The notes below the pieces were generated by a model. It was given only the letters and a program-made list of their open reading frames with translations. It ran no database searches and was not told the DNA's origin. Positions 24,824 through 34,102 of a DNA stretch of 64,000 nt are shown here, piece by piece. Within the stretch, counting starts at the first letter, position 1. Every line of letters begins with the position of its first letter. The stretch spans positions 62,001-126,000 of the IMG/VR virus record IMGVR_UViG_3300049734_000491; one strand, 5' to 3'. Source of the DNA: a virus. The translations under genes were made by a program, and so were the position numbers.

Positions 24824-25761
24824 AGCTCAACTCCCGCACGACGGAGTTGGGCCCGCAGGTTCTTGATCGACCGGTGGTCCGAAGGCGTGCTCGGTCCGAT
24901 CAACGTCCTCGTGCCGTTCCCGTTCTGAGGGATCATCTTGACGTGTCCACCGCCGGAGCGCTCCAGCGTGTAGCCCTGCGCCGCCACGGTGCCGTACAGG
25001 TTCCGCAGGTCCTTGTCGGTGACCGACGAGGGGACCGCTGAGAGCCTCGGCTTGACCGTCTTGTCCTTCTTCTCGGTTCCGTCCGAGTCCCCGTCCATCT
25101 CGGGCAGGAGATCCATGACGATGGGGTCGTCGTCAGTGGTCTCCTGCAGCAGGCTCTCGATCCGGTCGATCTTCTCGGTCATCTCCAGCCACGCTGCGAA
25201 GGTCTCCGAGACGAAGTTCTGGAGCTGGTCGGTCATCTGCCGGTAGCCCTCGATCAGGACTGCGATCTGGCTGGGCTCGAGCGCAGCCGGCGGAGGAAGC
25301 TCGCTGAGGTCAGCCAGGATTTGAGCGGCTCGGCTGGCTGGCAGTTCCACGCTCACCCTGACCAACGGCTCATTGCTCAGATCGACGGGCTTGATGTCCG
25401 GGACCGACGGGAGTTCGGCAGCCGAAGGAATCTCAGCCACCTTTTCAGGTTCCGTTGACACTTCTGGCTCCAACGCTCCTTGAACCTCGTGGGGAGATCC
25501 AAGCTCTTCTCGGGTCGCAGGAGCCAAGTCGATCCTGGTCGAGATTCGGGATGACTTGCGCTCCACCACGACCCGACCACTCTTCTCGAGGTTCTTGACG
25601 TGGAAGAACCACGAGGCGTTGGAGACCTTGTACTCGGGATGCTCGTCCAGCATCTGCTGGGAGATCTCCCACGCCTTCTTGATGGCGTTGGCTCTGGTTG
25701 GTCGATGGTCCTTGATGGGTCCGTGTTCCCGTAGGAAGTCGATGAGTGTGTCTTGATTCAT
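24820..25761 (-). CDS. wHTH-like protein fused to HicA-like C-terminal domain
   Basis: Predicted 313-residue protein. Residues 1-75 look like a winged-helix DNA-binding domain (SQQMLDEHPEYKVSNASWFFHVKNLEKSGRVV in pieces). The middle is Pro/Glu-rich with a coiled coil. The last 65 residues (LRNLYGTVAAQGYTLERSGGGHVKM, then TPSDHRSIKNLRAQLRRAG) match the HicA-like double-stranded-RNA-binding fold common in actinophages, with the conserved GGGH His. HicA toxins cut mRNA; phage copies are often stand-alone with unknown roles. No HicB antitoxin gene is adjacent. Confidence 0.75.
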   Translation of the reverse strand: MNQDTLIDFLREHGPIKDHRPTRANAIKKAWEISQQMLDEHPEYKVSNASWFFHVKNLEKSGRVVVERKSSRISTRIDLAPATREELGSPHEVQGALEPEVSTEPEKVAEIPSAAELPSVPDIKPVDLSNEPLVRVSVELPASRAAQILADLSELPPPAALEPSQIAVLIEGYRQMTDQLQNFVSETFAAWLEMTEKIDRIESLLQETTDDDPIVMDLLPEMDGDSDGTEKKDKTVKPRLSAVPSSVTDKDLRNLYGTVAAQGYTLERSGGGHVKMIPQNGNGTRTLIGPSTPSDHRSIKNLRAQLRRAGVEL

Positions 25762-25810
25762 GGTTTTGTTCCTTGTCGTCGTCTGTGTCGGGGTCTGGTG
25801 AATGCTGCTG

Positions 25811-26122
25811 TCAGGCTGCTGGCAGGTTGGTGAGCCACTCCTGAGCCGTGATCAGGTTCCCCTTCCACAGGACGTCTGCGCGCCCCATCGAAGAGGTCTC
25901 ACCGTCAGGATCAAGTCGTTCAACCAGTTGACGGGTTACGGTGACCAGAACCTGCTCGCGCTGCTTCTCGGTCCGGGTCAGGAGACCCGAGGTCTCGCCC
26001 AACCGCATCGCTCTCTGAATGGCCGTGGTGATGTTTTCGTTCTCACCCTCGACCACACGCGTCACGAGCGACGGTGGGTCATCCGGATTCATGGCCGGCA
26101 CCATCAGTGTGATCGCCATCAT
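25811..26122 (-). CDS. Hypothetical protein
   Basis: Predicted 103-residue protein. ATG 26122 has AAGGAG upstream and the GACAAC leader sequence found before many genes here. Readable parts are VTRVVEGENENITTAIQRAMRL and an end with ADVLWKGNLITAQEWL. No family recognised. It belongs to the leftward early cluster. Confidence 0.65.
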   Translation of the reverse strand: MMAITLMVPAMNPDDPPSLVTRVVEGENENITTAIQRAMRLGETSGLLTRTEKQREQVLVTVTRQLVERLDPDGETSSMGRADVLWKGNLITAQEWLTNLPAA

Positions 26123-26145
26123 GTTGTCGTTGTTCTCCTTGGTAA

Positions 26146-26514
26146 TTACGAACGCCCAGGTGCGTCGAGGAACGCCCTGAGCCTGTGCCAACACTCTACT
26201 TCCACAGATGAGTTGACCCAACCGACGCCTGAGAAGAGGTCCTCGAGGTGGCGGGCGTGGGAAGTAGGCACGCCCCAGACGAAGCTCGGCTGGGTCGGTG
26301 TGATGGGCGTACTCCCCACACCCGCGCTCGGGTCCCGCGCCAGATCCTCACGATGCTGGATCACATCACGGATGGTGAGGTTCAGGAGCCGGTGGACGTG
26401 ATGATCGCGGTAGCCGGCGATGAAGAGGTTGTTGGTCCAGATGACCTCGTCGACAGCGAGATCACCGAACCGCCGAAACTGACCACCGATCCCCAGCTCG
26501 GTCACTTCAGGCAC
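26146..26514 (-). CDS. Hypothetical protein
   Basis: Predicted 122-residue protein from GTG 26514, which overlaps the preceding stop by 8 nt (ATG 26535 is an alternative). A His/Arg-containing core (FIAGYRDHHVHRLLNLTIRDVIQHRE) and the end FVWGVPTSHARHLEDLFSG are visible. No family recognised. Confidence 0.6.
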   Translation of the reverse strand: MPEVTELGIGGQFRRFGDLAVDEVIWTNNLFIAGYRDHHVHRLLNLTIRDVIQHREDLARDPSAGVGSTPITPTQPSFVWGVPTSHARHLEDLFSGVGWVNSSVEVECWHRLRAFLDAPGRS

Positions 26515-26815
26515 TCGCCCGTCGCAGGTCGACATCAAGATCGGGATAGACAGCCAGCACCTCTTGGCGGGCGTCCTCCACCATCTCTGCCCAGAGTTCG
26601 GGATCGTTCTGCTTGATCCACCGAACAGCTGCAGTCGTCGCCTTCCGCTGGCTGAGCTGGCTCAGACGGGTACGGCCACGCTTGTTGGCCCGAACCTCCG
26701 CCATCTTGGCGGAAGCAGCTGCTGTGCAATCTTCGCAACGGCACTTCCACCTCTGGTACGTCGACGCGGAGATGGGCAGGTCTGGCGATACGTGCACTAC
26801 CTGGGCCGTTGACAC
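26507..26815 (-). CDS. Small Cys-containing DNA-binding-like protein
   Basis: Predicted 102-residue protein. GTG 26815 has AAAGG upstream; GTG 26866 is an alternative close to the promoter. A CRCEDC motif follows STYQRWK, then a Lys/Arg-rich helix and an acidic C-terminal helix (PELWAEMVEDARQEVLAVYP). The Cys motif and basic helix suggest nucleic-acid binding. No family recognised. Confidence 0.6.
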   Translation of the reverse strand: MSTAQVVHVSPDLPISASTYQRWKCRCEDCTAAASAKMAEVRANKRGRTRLSQLSQRKATTAAVRWIKQNDPELWAEMVEDARQEVLAVYPDLDVDLRRASA

Positions 26816-26878
26816 AGCTGTACCTTTGGTCGTGTTCGTGCGTACGGTTCCGAACCTCTCGGACACGTACCCACTACA

Positions 26879-26906
26879 AGAGTAAGGCATCCACGAACTG
26901 TCTCAA
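26879..26906 (-). promoter_or_regulatory. Promoter for leftward small-gene operon
   Basis: Minus strand TTGAGA (26901-26906), 16-nt spacer, TACTCT (26879-26884). It points into the genes at 26815 and below. Confidence 0.5.
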
Positions 26907-26957
26907 AGAATTTCATGCACGAAGTTCACACGGTGTTCACAGGATCACTACCAGCGG

Positions 26958-27278
26958 TTAGTCGCTGAGTAGATCAACCATCTCGCGAGTGGCCTCGTGG
27001 CAGTCCCGACACCGGCAGCCGAGGAAGAAGGCGTCCCAGTGCGGAGGCCCGAACTCGATGATGTGCCGGAGCGAAGTCACCCGCCGACGTGACGACGGAC
27101 TCCAGCAATCGTCCACGGTGGTTCCGCAGATGCTGCACTGACCTTTCGACCTTCGCTGGGCTAGCACCAGCTCTTGGATCTCTGGTTCGGCATCGTTCAT
27201 GAGCTCGGTGAGGCACAGGCAGCAGATTCTCAACGGCTGATGTTTCAGCCGAGAGAGCCGATGGACTCTGAACGGCAT
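26958..27278 (-). CDS. Cys-rich zinc-binding hypothetical protein
   Basis: Predicted 106-residue protein with CCLCLTEL, CSICGTTVDDC and CRCRDCHEATRE blocks, consistent with two or more zinc sites; the end fits an HNH-like or zinc-ribbon fold but no catalytic His-Asn pair is clear. It is 11 nt after the helicase stop on the same strand. Confidence 0.65.
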   Translation of the reverse strand: MPFRVHRLSRLKHQPLRICCLCLTELMNDAEPEIQELVLAQRRSKGQCSICGTTVDDCWSPSSRRRVTSLRHIIEFGPPHWDAFFLGCRCRDCHEATREMVDLLSD

Positions 27279-27289
27279 GACCGATGAGG

Positions 27290-29116
27290 TCAGTCAGCCA
27301 GGAGTTCGGCGAACTCTTCGTCCCGGAGAACCTCTTGGGCCCGTCGGGACTTGTCGAACAGCATACGCAGTTGCTTCTGCTCCACAGAGTCCTCCACGAG
27401 GTAGTCGATGTACCGGATGTGCTCGTGGATCTCCGATCCGATCCGAAGATTCCGAGCCTGGACCTGCCAGTGAACGACCGATGACCACGGCCTTACGAGC
27501 CTCACCATCGTATCGGCTGCGGTGAGGGTGATGCCCTCGGAACCGGCCCTCGTGATGACGATCATCTTGTACTCGCCGGACTGGAACTCGTCGATCACCT
27601 TCTGCCGATCGTCACCCGTCACGTCCCCGTTGATGTAGCCGTGGGGAATGTCGTCGGCGGTCAGGGCGGCATCCAACAGGTTCGCCACCTGACGGCTGTC
27701 GGAGAACACGATGAGGCCGGCAGCGCTGTCGTAGTCGCCCGACTCGTAGTCCTCGAGGAACGCCTCGACCTTGAACGACGACGTCATCTGGAGCCGGACC
27801 GACACCTCGCCGGTCTCGGGGTCGGTGTCCTCCTCCACCGTGCCCGTGCCGTTGGCCAGCTGGATGAGCCGGTTGGCCGCCTCCATGCGGGTGGCCGAGG
27901 TGAGCGTGCCCTCGCCCCCCGACTCGGCCATGTTGGCGATCAGCTTGCGCTTCATGTCCTTGTAGACCTTGCGAGCCTGCGCCGGCATCTCGACCCAGCG
28001 CTCCTCGAAAGAGTGCTCGGGCAGGAACGGAGCCACCATCTTGGTGGTGAGCCGCCTCGAGTAGGCGTCGATGATCGTCAGGAACTCGTCCTTGTGGATC
28101 GGGTTGAGTCCGTCGATCGTGCGGCCTCCCCAAACGTTTTCACCTACCAAGAGGAACCGATCCAGGTACTGAGTTTTGCGGGTGAAGGCCTCGGGGTCGA
28201 TGAAGTAGAGCACCGACCACAGATCCTCGGGCGTGTCCTGGATGGGCGTGCCGGTCAGACCGATCCGGTACGGAGCTGAGCCGGCCGCGGCCCACAGCGC
28301 TCGGGTGGTCTGGGACTTCGGGGTCTTGGCTCGATGGACCTCATCGGCGATCACCGTGCGGAAGTCGATCTGCTGGAGCTCCTTGGGCTCCTTCTGCTTG
28401 TCCGTGAGCTTGGTCGAGCCGAACGGGGCGAGCCGGCTGTGTCCAGCCAACCCTCCGTAGCCGATCACGTACACGTCGGCGCCCGGATCCAAGGCCTTGC
28501 GGCGGTTGGTGGGGGTGCCCTGCACGACCCTGATGTCGGCTGACGGCAGCCACTTCTCGAGCTCCCGCCGCCAGTTGATCACTACCGACTTCGGACAGAC
28601 GATCAGTGCAGGAAATGGATCATCAAGTGACAGCATCCCGGCGATGGCCGTGCGGGTCTTCCCTGCTCCGGTCTCGTCGTACAGCATGAACCGCCCGTTG
28701 GAGCCGTAGATCATCTGGGCCCCGACCTTCTGGGCCGACAGCAGGTGGATCCACTGGTGCTCGTGGTCGGGATCGTTCAGCAAGCCGACCTGGCTGGCCC
28801 AGAAGTCCGAGCTGGAATCCTCCAGCGAGGTTCGCAGCTCAGTCATCCTCTCGATGCGAGCCTTCTCGGCGTACGCCCACTTGGTCAGGTGGGGCCCGAT
28901 CGAGAGTTGCTCACCGAGCTCGGCCCGTAGCGCCAGACAGGTCTGCCAGCGGAGGGGGAACACCCACAGCCGGCTTCCGTCGGTCTGCCAGTGGCCCGAG
29001 AGCACCGCCTTCATCGACTCCACGAGCCGGTAGTCCGACTCCACCGAGATCACTCCCGGCCGGTCCTCTCGGATCTCGGCGTAGGCCCGAGCTGTCATCG
29101 TCGTCGTCGTTGTCAT
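27290..29116 (-). CDS. SNF2-family DEAH-box helicase/ATPase
   Basis: Predicted 608-residue superfamily 2 ATPase. After an N-terminal 135 residues come motif I (DETGAGKTRTAI), motif Ia region (ALIVCPKSVVINWRRE, typical SNF2), motif II (IADEVHRAK), motif III (GLTGTPIQD) and the second RecA-like half with IVFSDSRQVANLL, the motif V region ITRAGSEGITLTAAD and motif VI (WQVQARNLRIGS). It likely moves along or remodels DNA in replication. A TAGTCT box ends 6 nt before ATG, so it is probably leaderless; the ATG is followed by an MTTTTTM start. Confidence 0.92.
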   Translation of the reverse strand: MTTTTTMTARAYAEIREDRPGVISVESDYRLVESMKAVLSGHWQTDGSRLWVFPLRWQTCLALRAELGEQLSIGPHLTKWAYAEKARIERMTELRTSLEDSSSDFWASQVGLLNDPDHEHQWIHLLSAQKVGAQMIYGSNGRFMLYDETGAGKTRTAIAGMLSLDDPFPALIVCPKSVVINWRRELEKWLPSADIRVVQGTPTNRRKALDPGADVYVIGYGGLAGHSRLAPFGSTKLTDKQKEPKELQQIDFRTVIADEVHRAKTPKSQTTRALWAAAGSAPYRIGLTGTPIQDTPEDLWSVLYFIDPEAFTRKTQYLDRFLLVGENVWGGRTIDGLNPIHKDEFLTIIDAYSRRLTTKMVAPFLPEHSFEERWVEMPAQARKVYKDMKRKLIANMAESGGEGTLTSATRMEAANRLIQLANGTGTVEEDTDPETGEVSVRLQMTSSFKVEAFLEDYESGDYDSAAGLIVFSDSRQVANLLDAALTADDIPHGYINGDVTGDDRQKVIDEFQSGEYKMIVITRAGSEGITLTAADTMVRLVRPWSSVVHWQVQARNLRIGSEIHEHIRYIDYLVEDSVEQKQLRMLFDKSRRAQEVLRDEEFAELLAD

Positions 29117-29122
29117 CCGGTC

Positions 29123-29128
29123 AGACTA
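29123..29128 (-). promoter_or_regulatory. Leaderless -10 box for helicase
   Basis: TAGTCT on the minus strand, 6 nt before the helicase ATG; -35 region weak. Confidence 0.4.
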
Positions 29129-29173
29129 CACTGTCGTGAAGGCGTCGTGATCATTTCAGGTAGGGCTGTCGAC

Positions 29174-29758
29174 ATGTGCAGGGTTGATGGATGTGATCGT
29201 CTACCGAGCGTTCGAGAGATGTGCAGTGCTCACTACGCTCGATGGAGAAAGGGCACAGATCTGACTGTTCCCCTGCGTCGGCACTTCCCATCGGGAGAGG
29301 CTTGGCAGCACTTCCTTGATCACTATATGCAATCGCAAGAAGAGTGTCGGATCTGGCTGTACGGATACAGCATGGGGGGTTATCCAATAGTCGGTGTTCC
29401 AGAGGTGGGTGTGCGTACTGTACACACCCTCGTTTGTGAACTGACTGAAGGACCGAAGCCGTTCAAGAAGGCACATGCTGCACACAGCTGTGGCGTCAAG
29501 TCCTGCTGGAACGCAGCTCACATTCGTTGGGCCACACCAGCAGAGAACTCCGCTGATCGACTTGCTCACGCAAACACTCCTGGCAAGGAGCGGGATCGTA
29601 CTGCCAACCTCAAGCTGATGCCTGATCAGGTCCGCAGGATTCGGAACTCGTATGCCGAAGGTTCGATCACTCAGAGGGAGCTGGGAGAACATTTTGGTGT
29701 GAGCCAAGACACCATTAGCCGCATCGTGAATCGGAAGACTTGGGACTGGCTGGATTGA
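29174..29758 (+). CDS. HNH homing endonuclease with C-terminal HTH
   Basis: Predicted 194-residue endonuclease antisense to its neighbours. N-terminal CRVDGCDRLPSVREMCSAHYARW, HNH core AAHSCGVKSCWNAAHIRWAT, NSADRL, and a C-terminal helix-turn-helix (ELGEHFGVSQDTISRIV). ATG 29174 is chosen because relatives begin at this Cys block. It lies between the helicase and resolvase genes. Confidence 0.87.
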   Translation: MCRVDGCDRLPSVREMCSAHYARWRKGTDLTVPLRRHFPSGEAWQHFLDHYMQSQEECRIWLYGYSMGGYPIVGVPEVGVRTVHTLVCELTEGPKPFKKAHAAHSCGVKSCWNAAHIRWATPAENSADRLAHANTPGKERDRTANLKLMPDQVRRIRNSYAEGSITQRELGEHFGVSQDTISRIVNRKTWDWLD

Positions 29759-29761
29759 TCA

Positions 29762-30184
29762 TCATACACGGCGTGTAAGGGTTCGTAAGTAGAGGAGAGC
29801 ATGTCGTGCAGCATCACGAGCGTGCTCACCCTTGACGTAGGCACCTAGATCCTTGAGGTTCTCGTTTCCGAAGGCCGCCTTGGCATCGGCCGGCGACTGC
29901 ATCCGGATCGGGATCTCCCGATTGACCCCGATGCACAGTGCCGCCCCGATCACGTACACGGCGTCGTACTGGCTGGACAGCTTCGTGGTGCGGGGAGTGA
30001 ACACGAATCGCTCGATCCCGATGCCTTCCACGGTCAGCATCACGGCTGAGTCGTAGAGCCACCGCATCGCTGCCTCGAGAGCGAGCTCAAGACTGTCGAC
30101 GACCTCAACCGTCTTGTTGTAGCTGTCCCACTCGAGGACGGCCAGTCCCGTAGTTCCGCCTGGGTCGACCCCGAGGACTCTCAT
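29762..30184 (-). CDS. RuvC-like Holliday junction resolvase
   Basis: Predicted 140-residue RNase H-fold nuclease. First acidic site in MRVLGVDPGGTTGLAV, second in LTVEGIG, and a C-terminal Asp in HARDAARHALLYL, which is the RuvC pattern. It probably resolves branched DNA before packaging. It begins 18 nt after the fibre-gene stop on the same strand. Confidence 0.88.
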   Translation of the reverse strand: MRVLGVDPGGTTGLAVLEWDSYNKTVEVVDSLELALEAAMRWLYDSAVMLTVEGIGIERFVFTPRTTKLSSQYDAVYVIGAALCIGVNREIPIRMQSPADAKAAFGNENLKDLGAYVKGEHARDAARHALLYLRTLTRRV

Positions 30185-30202
30185 TTGATCAACCCTCCAC
30201 GA

Positions 30203-32296
30203 TCAGATCCATGCTGAACCATCCCACACCTTCGCCGAGCCGAGTACCCACGCAGCACCATCCCACACCTTCGGGTTGCCATCGACCCACGTCGAGCCAT
30301 CCCACACCTTCAACCCGCTGGCCGGCGGTGCCGGCCCGCTCACGGTGAATGCCTGGGCGAACGAGACGACCGGACCGGTCACGGTGCAGGCGAGTTGGAG
30401 CTCGTAGGTCCCGGGTGCCTTGTACCGGTACTGACCTCTCACCGACCTGATCGGCAGGCTGGTCCCAGCCGGCAGCCACCACGTCGAGATGACCGCGTCG
30501 TCACCGGTCTGCTGGCTGATCGCCTGGAGCTGGTTCCCGCTGGCATGACCACCGAAGATGAGGCTGTTCGTAGCGGTCGTCGTGATCGGTCCCGACGTGT
30601 ACGTCACCGGGGCGCTGCCGTTGCCGTAGTTGTTCACGACGCCGTGCGATGGGGTGATGTCATCGCTGAACGACGAGATCGTGATGCTCCACCGTGTTGC
30701 CGCCGCGGATGCCGTGAAGGTGATGAGGTCACCGCCCACCAGCGCGGTCGTCACCTTGGTGTGGATGAGCCACCCGGCGACACCCGGGCTGGCCGAGGTG
30801 TTGAACCCTGACTGGAGCGTCGTCCATGTGTTGCCACGAGGATCGGTGGCCGTCATGGTGGTCGCCGCGACGTGGGTCGTCCCGACGAGTGCCATGAGCG
30901 AGGTACCGACCGGGTAGCCCTCGGGCGGGACCTCCACCGTCAACGAGGTCACTGATGCCGTGGTGGTGTTCCCGGTCGTCCGGAGATACCCGTCGAACTT
31001 CTCCTCGAAGTTGAGTCGTGCGATCTCAGCAGACCAGCTGCTCGTAGCGAGGGAGTTGTTCGTCATCGAACGACTCGTCATCGTGGTCGACACGTTCCTG
31101 ATGCCGTCAGCGATGAAGACCGGACCAACGTCGTACCGCTCGGTGAACACAGGATCGGTTCCACCCGGCGGTACTCGGTCGATCCCGGCATCGGCCCAGT
31201 CCAACCCTGCCCACAGGAGAAGCTGACCGGCTGAAACCACGCCGGTCGGACTCACCGTCGAGGTCGTGCCGGTTCCCGCCGCGGTCTGCATCTGGTTGTA
31301 GGTGGAACTGGGATCAACTCCCGTGTAGTGCAGCATCACCGCCTGCGTGTCGGACGATGCGTGGGTGATCGTGAGGGTCGCTGGTTCGTTGAGGGCTGTC
31401 CTGTTGTAAAGACGAAGCTCGGCGTTGACCCCGCTCAAGGAGATGTCGAGCGCTGACCCGTTCTGTGCCCAGCCGATCGGAACGGACGGATTGACCGCCT
31501 CAGTCGGGTTACGGGTCAGGAGATACAGAACCAGCCCGTCACCGTTGGCGATGCCGGTCGGGATGTCGATGGTCGTGTTCGTACGAGTGGCGAGCGGCAC
31601 CGTGGTCATCGACTGGAAGGTGACCGGCACCGGGGACGAGTTGTACGTCCGGACCTGAAGGTTGGAACCTGCTCCGACGAAGAACCCGGGAGCGTCTGCC
31701 GTCGCCGCCAACGTGGTGTTCGCCATCGCCACGACGTACTGGAACTCCACCTGAACGGCGATGTCGTTGGTCCCAGCAGTGGTCGCCACCTTCCCGGTGT
31801 CGATCCACGGCGCCGGGATGGTCAGGGTTCGGGCAGCATCGAAGAACCCGAACGAGCCAACGACGATGTTCGACGGGATTGATCCGCCCCACGCAACCGG
31901 GAGACCAAGGTTGGTGACTGCCGTCTCGCTGTAGTCACTCGCCGTCACGCCGAGGGCGGTGATGTTGTCCTCGGCCGAGAAAGCGAGAACTGACGCCGCC
32001 ATCCGTGCCGATGCTGTCGAGGTGCTGAAGGTGATCACGTCCCCAGCGTTGAGCGCCGTCGTGATCTTGGTACCGAGCTGGCGCATCGCCATCCCACCGG
32101 AGTACGCCTGACCGGTGTAGTCGCTCCACACGTTGCTGCCCGGATCGGAGCCGCTGACCAGCACGGTCGATCCATGAGCGGTGGCAACACTCGCGATGAG
32201 CTGGGTTCCCTCCGGGTATCCGCCGGCCGGAACCGTGGCAGTGACCGACGTCCCGCTGACGTTGGAGATGCCGGAGAACTGCCCGAGGAAGGCCAT
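30203..32296 (-). CDS. Tail fibre: beta-sandwich repeats with WDG end repeats
   Basis: Predicted 697-residue protein. ATG 32296 follows the upstream stop by one base; the open frame is longer but runs antisense through it. The N-terminal 150 residues correspond to the second half of the beta repeat in the 6736-11817 protein (VPAGGYPEGTQLIA), then a full repeat follows (LATRTNTTIDIPTGIANGD, NPTEAVNPS) and another half. Three short repeats end the protein (KVWDGSTWV, KVWDGAAWV, KVWDGSAWI), typical of actinophage receptor-binding proteins. It likely binds the host surface. Confidence 0.8.
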   Translation of the reverse strand: MAFLGQFSGISNVSGTSVTATVPAGGYPEGTQLIASVATAHGSTVLVSGSDPGSNVWSDYTGQAYSGGMAMRQLGTKITTALNAGDVITFSTSTASARMAASVLAFSAEDNITALGVTASDYSETAVTNLGLPVAWGGSIPSNIVVGSFGFFDAARTLTIPAPWIDTGKVATTAGTNDIAVQVEFQYVVAMANTTLAATADAPGFFVGAGSNLQVRTYNSSPVPVTFQSMTTVPLATRTNTTIDIPTGIANGDGLVLYLLTRNPTEAVNPSVPIGWAQNGSALDISLSGVNAELRLYNRTALNEPATLTITHASSDTQAVMLHYTGVDPSSTYNQMQTAAGTGTTSTVSPTGVVSAGQLLLWAGLDWADAGIDRVPPGGTDPVFTERYDVGPVFIADGIRNVSTTMTSRSMTNNSLATSSWSAEIARLNFEEKFDGYLRTTGNTTTASVTSLTVEVPPEGYPVGTSLMALVGTTHVAATTMTATDPRGNTWTTLQSGFNTSASPGVAGWLIHTKVTTALVGGDLITFTASAAATRWSITISSFSDDITPSHGVVNNYGNGSAPVTYTSGPITTTATNSLIFGGHASGNQLQAISQQTGDDAVISTWWLPAGTSLPIRSVRGQYRYKAPGTYELQLACTVTGPVVSFAQAFTVSGPAPPASGLKVWDGSTWVDGNPKVWDGAAWVLGSAKVWDGSAWI

Positions 32297-32297
32297 C

Positions 32298-33014
32298 TCA
32301 AAGGTTGGTGTCCACCCAGACCGTGCCGACCGAAGGTGATGCTGGGGGAGTGTTACCTGAGTACACCGGAACACCTTCTGGTGGGATCGAATCAATGACG
32401 AGATCTTGACCGTTGTTCTGCACCGACATCGTGGTGCCGGGCGGGAACATGATCCGACTGAACCCGTGGCCCAGTGCCATCGAACCACCGGTGACACCCC
32501 AGTAGAGCTCACGCTGGTTGAACGTCCCGAGGACGGCCCAGCCAGCTGCTGGATCCCAGGCGTAGTAGTGGCGATCCGCGTCGAGAGAGTTGATGACGTA
32601 GGCGATGTCCCCAGGATTGCCCGGTAACGGTAGGTCTTCATCTTCGGTGTAGACGGGAACTGATCCCGCTGATGGAGGATCTCCCCACGAAGTGTCGTAG
32701 TCGGTGCCGCTCGTCTTGGTCAGAACCTGGCCAGCGGTTCCTCCGGTTGCGACACCGGGGCCGGCTGGGCCTTGAGCTCCGTCCTCACCCGGAAGTCCGG
32801 GTGGGCCCTCTGGTCCGGGCACGGTCGAATCGGCACCGGGCGGACCCTGTGATCCGGGATCACCTTGTGGACCTGCTGGTCCTTCCGGACCGGGCACAGT
32901 CGAGTCAGCACCGGGAGGTCCTGGATCACCTTGCGGGCCCGGCGGCCCAGTTGGACCTGTGCCACCTTGAACTGGCTGCCAGGTCCCACCGACGTTGGCG
33001 TAGAGGACTCCCAT
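32298..33014 (-). CDS. Collagen-like tail fibre protein
   Basis: Predicted 238-residue protein. Residues about 18-85 are Gly-X-Y triplets ([15 protein letters not shown]), interrupted once, which form a collagen-like triple helix. Then comes [21 protein letters not shown], a common linker in phage fibres, and a C-terminal beta domain. It is coupled to the downstream fibre gene. Three chains would form a rod with a binding head. Confidence 0.85.
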   Translation of the reverse strand: MGVLYANVGGTWQPVQGGTGPTGPPGPQGDPGPPGADSTVPGPEGPAGPQGDPGSQGPPGADSTVPGPEGPPGLPGEDGAQGPAGPGVATGGTAGQVLTKTSGTDYDTSWGDPPSAGSVPVYTEDEDLPLPGNPGDIAYVINSLDADRHYYAWDPAAGWAVLGTFNQRELYWGVTGGSMALGHGFSRIMFPPGTTMSVQNNGQDLVIDSIPPEGVPVYSGNTPPASPSVGTVWVDTNL

Positions 33015-33035
33015 GTCAGCTCCCGAGAACTTGCG

Positions 33036-33344
33036 TCAGGCCTCTGGTTCCGGCGGCCAGTGGGCGACGATGGCCGCGGTGATGTTGCCATCGGAGATCA
33101 CGCCCTCGTCACCACCTGGGTTCGGGTTGTCCTGATCGACGGCGTAGGCGTATTCCGTCTCGTAGTCGATGGCGACCGGCCAGCTGAACCACGTGATGGC
33201 GTTGCCCGGACCCTCACGGAGCTGGCGAGCTCGTTCGGTGTCCTTGAGGGTGGCGTTCTCTTGCGCCTCTCGCTGGGCGGCAGCCACGATCCGGTCGATC
33301 AGGGCTTGGTCCTGCGTGGCGGCGTACATGGTCGTATGGCTCAT
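33036..33344 (-). CDS. Hypothetical protein in fibre cluster
   Basis: Predicted 102-residue protein; ATG 33344 chosen with GAGGA upstream. Starts MSHTTMYAATQDQALIDRIVAA, then helical AQREAQENATLKDTERARQL and an acidic end. It is similar in feel to small tail proteins that handle virion substructures; no family recognised. Confidence 0.65.
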   Translation of the reverse strand: MSHTTMYAATQDQALIDRIVAAAQREAQENATLKDTERARQLREGPGNAITWFSWPVAIDYETEYAYAVDQDNPNPGGDEGVISDGNITAAIVAHWPPEPEA

Positions 33345-33358
33345 TGGTGTGATTCCTC

Positions 33359-34102
33359 CTACGTCGACAGGTAGACACCGTTCCACTGGGTCAGCTGTTT
33401 CCCACCAGTGACGGTCTTGGATGCTCCCGGCGCAGCCACAAACAATTTGATGTTCCAAGTTGAACCTGCAGTCACCGGAACTGCTGTGCACAGCGTCATG
33501 CTGTGGTTCGGATTGTTGTTGGAGTTGGCGCCACCCACAGCACTCCCACGGAAGACATCTCCTCCTGCCGTGTGTAGACCGAAAGCTAGGTCGTAGAAAG
33601 CAGCCGTACCGGTCATTCGGAAGTCGAGCATGGCGCTGAACAGAACGACACCAGCCACGGGAGCGGTGAACGTCGTTGACGTTGCCAGCATGTTGTACGG
33701 ATCATCACGTGCATCCCACTGAATGTCGTTCCAGACGCTGTCAGGACCGATGCCGTAGTTCGCGGTCCGCCATGTCTGGAATCGGCGACGTGTCTCCCCC
33801 GATGATCCCCAGCCTTCGGCACGGTACATCTGCAACGTCGGTGGGTCCCCCACGACAGCCAACTGACCGAGTACCGGTGCTGGGATCGCAGCATCTCGAG
33901 CTGCGGCCGTGGCGAACTTCGGGACGTGATCCGTGTACTTGGTGTCGTGGTCGAAGTAGACCAGCGTGTCGGAACCAAGCGTGATGTCGTTGCCGGCGTT
34001 GGCCGACACGGCGTTGGGGCCCGGTGGTCCCATCGGTCCAACTGGACCTTGGGATGGCATGTCGACCCAGGTACCATCCACATTGATACGTAGAACGCCC
34101 AT
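33359..34102 (-). CDS. Tail fibre tip protein with short collagen stretch and C1q-like head
   Basis: Predicted 247-residue protein starting at the same base as the upstream gene's stop codon. MGVLRINVDGTWVDMP resembles the start of the collagen-like gene; a brief GPVGPMGPPGP follows. The last 120 residues (TTFTAPVAGVVLFSAMLDF, STWNIKLFVAAPG) look like a C1q/TNF jelly-roll head. Likely a trimeric receptor-binding tip. Confidence 0.75.
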   Translation of the reverse strand: MGVLRINVDGTWVDMPSQGPVGPMGPPGPNAVSANAGNDITLGSDTLVYFDHDTKYTDHVPKFATAAARDAAIPAPVLGQLAVVGDPPTLQMYRAEGWGSSGETRRRFQTWRTANYGIGPDSVWNDIQWDARDDPYNMLATSTTFTAPVAGVVLFSAMLDFRMTGTAAFYDLAFGLHTAGGDVFRGSAVGGANSNNNPNHSMTLCTAVPVTAGSTWNIKLFVAAPGASKTVTGGKQLTQWNGVYLST

